From NCBI GenBank assembly GCA_945971755.1, contig CAMFPJ010000088.1, positions 1-5,982 on the forward strand: DNA of 5,982 nt, written 5' to 3'. Source of the DNA: an uncultured Clostridia bacterium. GTDB taxonomy: Bacteria; Bacillota; Clostridia; Oscillospirales; Acutalibacteraceae. How positions within the stretch are numbered: position 1 is the first letter of the stretch; every line of letters begins with the position of its first letter. Below are positions 1 to 4,696 of the stretch, in pieces. The notes below the pieces were generated by a model, which saw only the letters and a program-made list of their open reading frames with translations, ran no database searches and had not been told where the DNA came from. The translations under genes were made by a program, and so were the position numbers.

Positions 1-129
1 AACATTTGCTCCTGCACTTTCGGCGAGAAGCGAAAGTTCTTTGAGTGAGGCGTCTGCGTCAAATTCGCCTGTGTCAACGGATATGAGCAAAACATTTTCT
101 TTTGTGTTTGTAACTTCGTAAAATTCCAT
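1..129 (-). CDS. hflX: HflX-type ribosome-associated GTPase, N-terminal fragment (continues beyond window start)
   Basis: Only the first 43 codons are in the window, and the frame is still open at base 1. The protein begins MEFYEVTNTKENVLLISVD and continues with a segment of the kind DTGEFDADASLKELSLL, then AESAGANV. This pattern (short beta strand, D/E-rich loop, 'SL.EL..LAE.AGA') is typical of the N-terminal HflX domain, which binds the 50S subunit. In HflX the GTPase G domain follows, and the protein splits or rescues stalled or hibernating ribosomes in the cytoplasm. The start is the ATG at 129-127, preceded by AGGAG (complement of 135-139) with a 5-base spacer. A strong hairpin lies just upstream (147-169), so expression must come through it or from a very close promoter that I cannot identify. 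The G motifs are outside the window, so the call rests on the N-terminal pattern alone. Confidence 0.72.
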   Translation of the reverse strand, partial: MEFYEVTNTKENVLLISVDTGEFDADASLKELSLLAESAGANV

Positions 130-139
130 TTATACTCCT

Positions 140-176
140 AAAAATACGGGCGGGATTTTCACCCGCCCGCTTTTTA
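140..176 (-). terminator. GC-only hairpin terminator between the Cys-rich peptide gene and hflX
   Basis: The 8-bp stem pairs CGGGCGGG (147-154) with CCCGCCCG (162-169) around a 7-base loop (155-161). On the minus strand it is followed by TATTTTT (complement of 140-146), which makes an intrinsic terminator for the Cys-rich gene that ends at 189. On the plus strand the stem is followed by C then five T (171-175), so it could work in both directions. The hflX ribosome binding site starts immediately after the minus-strand T run. Confidence 0.8.
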
Positions 177-188
177 AATTCTTTTCAA

Positions 189-356
189 TTAGCAGCAACC
201 GCAACCGCAATCGCTACGTGTGCAACCGCAATCACAATCGCAATCGCAACGTGTGCAGCCGCAACGTGTGTTACCGCAACCGCAATTACCATCAGAAAGA
301 AGAATAATGATGATAATGAGGACTAACAACGAGTTATTTCCGAAGAAATTTGACAT
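189..356 (-). CDS. Small cysteine-rich peptide with a hydrophobic N-terminal stretch, function unknown (55 aa)
   Basis: I do not recognise a characterised function. The 55-residue product starts MSNFFGNNS, has an uninterrupted aliphatic run at residues 10-20 (LLVLIIIIILL), then SDGN, and ends in a 31-residue tail (25-55) with 13 Cys, mostly in C-x-C steps with Gly or Asp between. Thr-Arg occurs three times (30-31, 35-36, 46-47), and the protein ends Cys-Cys. The 11-residue hydrophobic run is short for a classic membrane helix and carries no N-terminal positive charge, so membrane location is uncertain. The start is supported by AAAGGAG (complement of 365-371) with an 8-base spacer, and a terminator follows the TAA. 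The clean signals argue for a real gene. The composition resembles small Cys-rich proteins of gut Clostridia, sometimes labelled 'high-cysteine' proteins. A metal-binding, spore-coat or modified-peptide role is conceivable, but nothing here proves one. Confidence 0.8.
   Translation of the reverse strand: MSNFFGNNSLLVLIIIIILLSDGNCGCGNTRCGCTRCDCDCDCGCTRSDCGCGCC
192..285 (-). repeat. Degenerate internal repeats encoding the Cys-rich tail
   Basis: On the coding strand ACACGT followed by TGC or AGC recurs three times (Thr-Arg-Cys, Thr-Arg-Cys, Thr-Arg-Ser). Between and after these copies, hexamers of the form TGCGRT (Cys-Gly or Cys-Asp) are stacked. The low complexity of the stretch suggests growth by slippage or short duplications. 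The third Thr-Arg unit has AGC in place of TGC, a single-base change that replaces Cys with Ser48. Confidence 0.7.
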
Positions 357-402
357 GATGTTTACTCCTTTCCAAAGGCTGTATGTTCGTAACCTTCATT
401 AC

Positions 403-431
403 ATCTTATGTGAATGATGAATTTGTGTTAC
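403..431 (-). promoter_or_regulatory. Possible weak sigma-A promoter for the Cys-rich peptide gene
   Basis: On the minus strand GTAACA (complement of 426-431) and TAAGAT (complement of 403-408) are separated by 17 bases. Each hexamer matches the sigma-A consensus at 4 of 6 positions. The implied transcript would start near 396, about 40 bases before the ATG at 356. An imperfect dyad (397-416) overlaps the -10. Read-through from galM, or a sporulation-type promoter, is an alternative. Confidence 0.3.
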
Positions 432-450
432 GGGAAAGGAATAAAAATTA

Positions 451-1491
451 TTAAACTAATGAGAACTTATAAATTGTGGTGGAAACGCAATGCTCGTTTG
501 CCTCGAACACATAGTTCTTGAACGCAGGGGTGTTTGATGCATTCGGAAAATACTGTGTTTCAAGGCAGAAGCCTGTTCTGAAGTCCATGGGTTTTCCCTG
601 TTTGCCTATTTTCCCCTCAAGGAAATTGCCAACATAAAGCTGAACTCCCGGCATGTCTGTAAAGCACTCAAGCTTTACACCGTTTGGCGCTATCGCAGAA
701 GCGGCAAGTCTTACTTTACCGTTATAATCATTTATGGCAAAGTTGTGGTCATAGCCGTTGCCTGCTTTTAGCTGATCGTCATCTGCATTTATATCTCTTC
801 CGATCGTTTTCGGTTCTCTGAAATCAAACGGAGTGTCAGTAACGTCGCGAATTTCACCTGTAGGTAGAAGTCCGTCACCCATAGGTGTAAAGGCGTCTGC
901 ATTTACATAGAGTGTGTGGTCAAGAATGTCGCCGCCATCAAAGCCTTTAAGATTAAAATAGGCGTGATTTGTAATGTTAAGTGCGGTTTTCTTGTCAGAA
1001 ACTGCGTCATAATCAATTTTAATCTCGTTATCGTCAGTAAGAGTGTATCTGACTTTTGTAAGAATGTTGCCGGGAAAACCGTATTTGCCGTCAGGACTGA
1101 GATAAGAAAATTCAACACAGTTTGTATCAGGAATAACAGCATTCCAAACAGCATTCGCAAAATCACCGTTACTGTGAAGGCAAACGTCACCGTGAGTTGT
1201 GGTAACAGGTACTTTTTTACCATCAATGGTAAGTCCGCCTGCAGAAATTCTGTTAGCAACCGGACCCACAATGAGGCCTTGATAATCGTGTCTGTTTTCA
1301 AAGCCATCCATATCGTCAAAGCCTACCAAAACGTCAATTTCGTTGTCGTTTTTATCTTTAACGTAAACCGCCTGTAATGCTGCACCGAATGTGATACAAT
1401 TTATTTTCATTCCGTTATTGTTTTCTATTAAAAAAGAGTCAACTCTTTCGCCCTTTGAGGTTTCGCCGAAAACACTTTTTGTTACGCTCAT
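451..1491 (-). CDS. galM: Aldose 1-epimerase (galactose mutarotase)
   Basis: This enzyme interconverts the alpha and beta anomers of aldoses such as galactose and glucose. It is cytoplasmic and feeds the Leloir pathway. The 346-residue length equals the family norm. The conserved elements appear in order: GPVANRIS (76-83, substrate-binding Arg81), a shortened LHSNGD (105-110, His106), NITNHAYFN (172-180, catalytic acid His176), GYDHNF (246-251, Asp248) and FCLETQYFPNA (308-318, catalytic base Glu311). By comparison with the Lactococcus enzyme these are the expected active-site residues. An in-frame ATG at 1551 exists, but the true start is the ATG at 1491: AAGGAG (complement of 1499-1504) sits 7 bases upstream, the family begins there, and the longer start would lie upstream of the likely transcription start. 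The gene stands alone behind its own promoter, with no galK or galT in view, and is divergent from the replication operon. I see no clear hairpin after its stop, so its transcript may run into the Cys-rich gene. Confidence 0.96.
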   Translation of the reverse strand: MSVTKSVFGETSKGERVDSFLIENNNGMKINCITFGAALQAVYVKDKNDNEIDVLVGFDDMDGFENRHDYQGLIVGPVANRISAGGLTIDGKKVPVTTTHGDVCLHSNGDFANAVWNAVIPDTNCVEFSYLSPDGKYGFPGNILTKVRYTLTDDNEIKIDYDAVSDKKTALNITNHAYFNLKGFDGGDILDHTLYVNADAFTPMGDGLLPTGEIRDVTDTPFDFREPKTIGRDINADDDQLKAGNGYDHNFAINDYNGKVRLAASAIAPNGVKLECFTDMPGVQLYVGNFLEGKIGKQGKPMDFRTGFCLETQYFPNASNTPAFKNYVFEANEHCVSTTIYKFSLV

Positions 1492-1522
1492 TTTTATTCT
1501 CCTTAATTTTGTTGTATATAAT

Positions 1523-1551
1523 AGTATATATTTTTGTACGCTTGTTGTCAA
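1523..1551 (-). promoter_or_regulatory. Strong sigma-A promoter of galM
   Basis: On the minus strand there is a perfect TTGACA (complement of 1546-1551), a 17-base spacer and TATACT (complement of 1523-1528, 5 of 6 to consensus). Transcription should begin near 1516, giving a leader of about 25 bases before the ATG at 1491. This supports the shorter galM start. The surrounding A/T-rich stretch holds a direct repeat of GTATATA (1514-1520 and 1524-1530). Confidence 0.8.
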
Positions 1552-1578
1552 TAATACAAAAAATGTCTTATTTTTTTG

Positions 1579-1593
1579 TTAAAACGGTTTTAA
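1579..1593. promoter_or_regulatory. Perfect 15-base palindrome, candidate operator in the galM/dnaD divergent region
   Basis: The arms TTAAAAC (1579-1585) and GTTTTAA (1587-1593) are exact inverted repeats around a central G. The right arm covers the -35 position of the plus-strand promoter, so a bound protein would block that promoter. The CG-containing core flanked by A and T runs recalls LacI/GalR-type operators. It lacks the conserved G and C of a catabolite-responsive element, so I do not call it a CcpA site. Confidence 0.4.
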
Positions 1594-1616
1594 TTATCTG
1601 TTCTTTGTGGTATAAT
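1588..1616 (+). promoter_or_regulatory. Extended -10 promoter of the dnaD-dnaC-nadE operon
   Basis: There is a perfect TATAAT at 1611-1616, preceded by TG at 1608-1609 with one base between, which is the extended -10 arrangement. The -35 region with a 17-base spacer is TTTTAA (1588-1593), a poor match to TTGACA. That is typical of promoters that rely on the extended -10. Transcription should begin around 1623, leaving a short leader of about 25 bases. Confidence 0.75.
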
Positions 1617-1634
1617 CGAAGCCAAATAATAAAA

Positions 1635-1640
1635 AGGAGG
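1635..1640 (+). promoter_or_regulatory. Ribosome binding site that fixes the DnaD-domain gene start at a TTG
   Basis: A perfect AGGAGG at 1635-1640 is only 1 base from the GTG at 1642 but 7 bases from the TTG at 1648. The spacing favours TTG. The next gene uses the same layout, AGGAGG at 2641-2646 and TTG at 2655. Confidence 0.7.
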
Positions 1641-1647
1641 GGTGAAT

Positions 1648-2652
1648 TTGTACTCTGTTAACGTAAAGTTTTATGCTTCATCTTTTTCAGTCCCTGCAAA
1701 AATTGCAGATGATATGTTAAAGCTTGTCTCGGGTGAGCAATTAAAGGTTATTCTTTGCATTTTGAGAAATCCGCAGATTGAAGCAGAAGAAATTGCAGAT
1801 AAAACAGGTCTTTCCGTTGAAACAGTGCTTGAATGTGCCGAGTTTTGGGAAGATTCGGGTGTTGTTGTTACGGAAAAAGCAGAAATAAATTCACTCGAAT
1901 CTGAAAAAGACAATGCGGAAATGGCTTTACCTGTCAGCGTTCCTAAAATCGTTCCTCTTCTTAAACCCAATCAGCAGGAGATTGATGAGGCACTTGAAAG
2001 GAGCCGTTCACTCAGAAATCTTTTTAATGAAGCACAGCAGATTTTCGGAAAAACCCTTGGCTACACAATGCAATGTATGATTTTTAACGTGGTTTTCTAT
2101 TACGGAATTTCCCAAGATGTTGCAAATTTGCTTTTTACATTCGCAACGTATGTTAACGCAACTTCGCAACAGGATATTTTGAAAATTGCAAAAAATTGGT
2201 CTGAAAACGGAATAACCACGGTTGAATCTGCAAATGATTACATACACGAAGGAACAAAAGCAAAGAAACTTTTTTCAAAACTTGCTTCGCTTACAAACAA
2301 TGCAGATACACAGCCCACTTTTGTTCAGTATGATTACCTTATTAAATGGAATACATGGGGCTTTAAGGCAGACACGTTAGCTAAAGCCCATGAAATTATG
2401 AAAAATGAAAAGGGTACAGGCACACTTAATTACAGAAATTTTCAGTATATGGACAAAATTCTTAAAAAATGGCATGATGCAGGCGCTCACACATTAAAAG
2501 AAATTGAGTCAATACCCGAAAAAGCACCTGTTAAAAAATCAAAACCGCAAAAAGAAACGTCATTTGATATTGAACTTGCTAAAGAGAAATCACGTGACAG
2601 AACACGTGACATCGGAAATATGAAAAACAAAAAAAGAAAGAGGAGGGCATAA
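1648..2652 (+). CDS. dnaD: DnaD-domain replication initiation protein
   Basis: The product has 334 residues from the TTG start. Residues about 1-76 look like a winged-helix module (for example EEIADKTGLSVETVLECAEFWEDSG). A charged linker follows, then two DnaB_2/DnaD C-terminal-type helical domains at about 118-195 and 206-286. The second contains the family signature YxxxIxxxW (YMDKILKKW, 267-275), and the first has the related DILKIAKNW. The tail is very basic (about 314-334, ending KKRKRRA). In Firmicutes, DnaD and DnaB family proteins remodel origin or restart DNA and recruit the helicase-loader complex. Two DnaD-like repeats after a winged helix recall the Bacillus DnaB layout, so the exact orthology (DnaD, DnaB or a clostridial hybrid) is uncertain. 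The stop is 2 bases from the next gene, a helicase loader, which supports a joint role in loading the replicative helicase. The symbol is given at family level. Confidence 0.88.
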   Translation: MYSVNVKFYASSFSVPAKIADDMLKLVSGEQLKVILCILRNPQIEAEEIADKTGLSVETVLECAEFWEDSGVVVTEKAEINSLESEKDNAEMALPVSVPKIVPLLKPNQQEIDEALERSRSLRNLFNEAQQIFGKTLGYTMQCMIFNVVFYYGISQDVANLLFTFATYVNATSQQDILKIAKNWSENGITTVESANDYIHEGTKAKKLFSKLASLTNNADTQPTFVQYDYLIKWNTWGFKADTLAKAHEIMKNEKGTGTLNYRNFQYMDKILKKWHDAGAHTLKEIESIPEKAPVKKSKPQKETSFDIELAKEKSRDRTRDIGNMKNKKRKRRA

Positions 2653-2654
2653 AT

Positions 2655-3653
2655 TTGGCTTATTCAAAAGAAATTTACGAACGGGCATTAAATGAGATTA
2701 ACAAACGCCGTACAGATGCGGAAATTTCTGCCGAAAAGCGTAAAACAGAGCTTTATAAAGAATGCCCCGATATTCAATACATTGATTTGCAACTTGCACA
2801 AACCGGATATAAAATAATTTCTTCTTACGGTTTGAGCCCTGATGATGTGGAAAAAACTATTGCAAACATTAAGAAAGAAAACGATACGTTAAAGGCTGAA
2901 AAGAGAAAAATTCTCAGAGCAATGAAAGTACCGGAAGATTATTTGGATATTCACTACACTTGTTCAAAGTGTAATGATACGGGCTTTTATGAAATACGCG
3001 ACGAAGAGACAGGCATTTCTCACGGTACAAAGCTCTGTTCATGTCATATTGAACTTCTTAAAAAACTGGCAGCGGAGCAAATGGCAGCGCAAACTCCCCT
3101 TGAACTTTCAACCTTTGAAGATTTCGATTTGTCTTTTTATAAAGACGACAAAGAAAGCTTTGAACAGATGAAATATATTTTTGAAACCTGTGTTTCATAT
3201 TCAAGGAATTTTGGGCTTGATTCCCCGAACCTTCTTTTTTACGGCAGAACGGGGCTTGGAAAAACTCATCTTTCCCTTGCCATTGCCAGTGAAGTAATAA
3301 AAAAAGGATACAATGTTGTTTACGGCTCGGTAAACAGATTTTTTGCAAAGATTGAAACTGAAAAATTCGGCAGAAATAACGACACTTATACTCTTGACCT
3401 GCTTTGCGATGCCGACTTGCTTATTCTTGACGATTTGGGAATGGAGTTTTCGACTTCGTTTACAAATTCCGTTCTTTACACAATACTTGATACCAGAATT
3501 TGTAAAAATCTGCCCACAATAATCAGTTCAAATTTATCCTTTGACGAGCTTAAGGATAAATATCACGAAAGCGTTGTATCAAGAATTATCGGTACGTTTG
3601 AATCACTTGAGTTTTTGGGTAAAGATGTTAGACAAAGTTCTGACAGGAGATAG
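2655..3653 (+). CDS. dnaC: DnaC/DnaI-type AAA+ helicase loader with zinc cluster
   Basis: The 332-residue ATPase is predicted to load the replicative hexameric helicase onto DNA. Residues 1-95 are helical and charged, the expected helicase-contact region. A zinc-binding cluster follows: C103-x2-C106, then C128-x-C130-H131. The AAA+ core carries Walker A GRTGLGKTH (197-205, Lys203), Walker B LLILDD (255-260, Asp259 and Asp260), a sensor-1-like SSN (Asn293) and SVVSRI (306-311), whose Arg310 is the likely arginine finger. The zinc cluster resembles that of Bacillus DnaI. Arg198 occupies a P-loop position that is often Pro or Ala. The start is TTG at 2655 with AGGAGG 8 bases upstream, only 2 bases after the DnaD-domain gene. 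IstB-type transposase helpers share this ATPase fold. The DnaD partner, the zinc cluster and the lack of a transposase gene favour a replication role. The gene name follows the DnaC family, since Bacillus calls its loader DnaI. Confidence 0.9.
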   Translation: MAYSKEIYERALNEINKRRTDAEISAEKRKTELYKECPDIQYIDLQLAQTGYKIISSYGLSPDDVEKTIANIKKENDTLKAEKRKILRAMKVPEDYLDIHYTCSKCNDTGFYEIRDEETGISHGTKLCSCHIELLKKLAAEQMAAQTPLELSTFEDFDLSFYKDDKESFEQMKYIFETCVSYSRNFGLDSPNLLFYGRTGLGKTHLSLAIASEVIKKGYNVVYGSVNRFFAKIETEKFGRNNDTYTLDLLCDADLLILDDLGMEFSTSFTNSVLYTILDTRICKNLPTIISSNLSFDELKDKYHESVVSRIIGTFESLEFLGKDVRQSSDRR

Positions 3654-3657
3654 AATT

Positions 3658-4383
3658 ATGTTTGATGCAGTAAAAGTTAAAGACCAATGTGTAGAATGGA
3701 TAAGAGATTTTTTTGAGACAAACGGCAAGGGCTGTAATGCGGTTCTCGGTATTTCAGGCGGTAAAGACAGTTCTGTTGCAGCGGCACTTTGCGTTGAAGC
3801 TCTGGGTAAAGACAGAGTAATCGGCGTTCTTATGCCCAACGGCGAGCAAGCGGATATTGACTCATCATACATGCTCGTAAATCACCTTGGTATTAAACAT
3901 TTTGTTGTTAATATTCACGATGCAGTTGAGGGGGTTAAAAACGCCGTACCGTTCCCTCTTTCAACACAGAGCATTACAAATCTGCCGCCGAGAATCCGTA
4001 TGTCGGTTGTTTACGCGGTAGCTCAAAGTCACAACGGCAGAGTCGTTAATACCTGTAACCTCTCTGAAGATTGGGTTGGATATTCTACCCGTTACGGTGA
4101 CGCAGCAGGCGACTTCAGTCCGCTTTCACATTTGACAGTGCAGGAGGTTAAAGCAATCGGTAGGGTTTTAGGACTTCCCGAAGAACTTGTTGAGAAAGTG
4201 CCCATTGACGGACTTTGCGGAAAGACTGATGAAGATAATTTAGGATTTACCTATGCAGAGCTTGATAAATACATTCGCACAGGCAAAATTGAAAATCAGG
4301 AGCACAAGGCACTGATTGACCGCAAGCACGAAATGAATAAGTTCAAGCTGGAACTTATGCCGAGTTTTGAGCCTAAAGTTTAA
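3658..4383 (+). CDS. nadE: NH3-dependent NAD(+) synthetase
   Basis: This enzyme performs the last step of NAD synthesis: deamido-NAD + ATP + ammonia gives NAD + AMP + PPi, in the cytoplasm. The 241 residues include the N-type ATP pyrophosphatase loop GISGGKDSS (31-39), the deamido-NAD binding stretch NLSEDWVGYSTRYGDAAGDF (134-153) and PIDGLCGKTDEDNLGFTYAELD (182-203). There is no N-terminal glutaminase (nitrilase) domain, so it must use free ammonia. The length is slightly below the usual 245-275. The ATG at 3658 is chosen because AGGAG (3645-3649) lies 8 bases upstream and the family N-terminus fits. An earlier in-frame ATG at 3541 would overlap the loader gene by over 100 bases and add unrelated residues. 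The gene begins 4 bases after the loader stop, so it is probably cotranscribed with the replication genes, and it ends at the shared terminator. Confidence 0.96.
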   Translation: MFDAVKVKDQCVEWIRDFFETNGKGCNAVLGISGGKDSSVAAALCVEALGKDRVIGVLMPNGEQADIDSSYMLVNHLGIKHFVVNIHDAVEGVKNAVPFPLSTQSITNLPPRIRMSVVYAVAQSHNGRVVNTCNLSEDWVGYSTRYGDAAGDFSPLSHLTVQEVKAIGRVLGLPEELVEKVPIDGLCGKTDEDNLGFTYAELDKYIRTGKIENQEHKALIDRKHEMNKFKLELMPSFEPKV

Positions 4384-4400
4384 GCAAATAGATATAAGAA

Positions 4401-4434
4401 AAGGGACCGCAGATTGCAGTCCCTTATTTTTTTT
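4401..4434 (+). terminator. Terminator of the nadE operon, shared with the convergent ATP synthase operon
   Basis: The stem AAGGGAC (4401-4407) pairs with GTCCCTT (4419-4425), and the loop between can add a GC/GC inner pair. A run of eight T (4427-4434) follows on the plus strand. On the minus strand the same stem is followed by TTCTTAT, a weaker U-rich tail, and it lies just after the atpC stop (4433-4435), which itself uses the end of the T/A run. One hairpin therefore probably ends both convergent operons. Confidence 0.88.
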
Positions 4435-4696
4435 ATTCGTCCCAAGAAAAGCTACCCGAAAGAAAAGTAACTTTGTCAGTTGAAACGGTGAGAAGTCCGC
4501 CGTCTGAATGGCCGAGTTTTTCTTTGCCGTCAGCGTCAATTACCTTGCAAACACCTTTTTTGACTGAGGTAATAAAAGGAATATGCCCTGCCAGAACTGC
4601 AAGGTCTCCGTTCGCACCGCGAAGGTAAATGCCTTGTGCTTCACCGTCAAATCGGTTGCCGTCAGGGGAAGAAATTACAAGTGAAAAATTTGTCAT
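4433..4696 (-). CDS. atpC: F1Fo ATP synthase epsilon subunit, short form with N-terminal domain only
   Basis: The 87-residue protein has the epsilon N-terminal beta-sandwich: a strand start TNFSLVISSPDG, the conserved GDLAVLAGHIPFIT (30-43) and a C-terminal part GGLLTVSTDKVTFLSG (66-81). It ends SFSWDE, where most bacterial epsilon subunits (about 130-140 aa) continue into a two-helix domain that acts as ATP-hydrolysis inhibitor and ATP sensor. The stop is followed at once by the operon terminator, so this is a natural short form and not a frameshifted gene. Short epsilon subunits are known in some bacteria, such as Chlorobium. The role here should be coupling gamma to the c-ring without the helical brake. 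The ATG overlaps the atpD stop as ATGA (4693-4696), and GAGG (complement of 4705-4708) is 8 bases upstream inside atpD, which suggests translational coupling. Confidence 0.93.
   Translation of the reverse strand: MTNFSLVISSPDGNRFDGEAQGIYLRGANGDLAVLAGHIPFITSVKKGVCKVIDADGKEKLGHSDGGLLTVSTDKVTFLSGSFSWDE

Noticed and set aside
189..290. Short repeats that might suggest a CRISPR array
   Set aside because: The units are 6-12 bases, degenerate, in frame with a coding sequence and without spacers.
220..417. Plus-strand frame encoding a Gln/Pro/Ser-rich peptide
   Set aside because: It is the antisense of the Cys-rich repeat (TGC codons read as GCA/CAA-type codons). It has no good ribosome binding site, and the minus-strand frame has a start, Shine-Dalgarno and terminator.
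916..1377. Long plus-strand frame inside galM
   Set aside because: It is a shadow of galM on the opposite strand, with no ribosome binding site and no recognisable family.
451..1551. Longer galM starting at 1551 with 20 extra residues
   Set aside because: The extension runs through the promoter, its start lies upstream of the expected transcript start, and the ATG at 1491 has a good Shine-Dalgarno and matches the family N-terminus.
1576..1596. CcpA catabolite-responsive element at the 15-base palindrome
   Set aside because: The CG core and flanking A residues fit, but the conserved G and C of the half-sites are missing.
1455..1661. Plus-strand frame with hydrophobic stretches across the galM start and the divergent promoters
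   Set aside because: The hydrophobicity comes from the T-rich promoter DNA. It overlaps both promoters and the dnaD ribosome binding site and has no Shine-Dalgarno of its own.
2655..3653. IstB-like transposition helper instead of a helicase loader
   Set aside because: No transposase gene or inverted repeat is nearby. The zinc cluster and the adjoining DnaD-domain gene fit a replication loader better.
3541..4383. NadE starting at 3541 (280 residues)
   Set aside because: The extra 39 residues are an out-of-frame reading of the loader gene's end. The ATG at 3658 has the correct Shine-Dalgarno and family fit.
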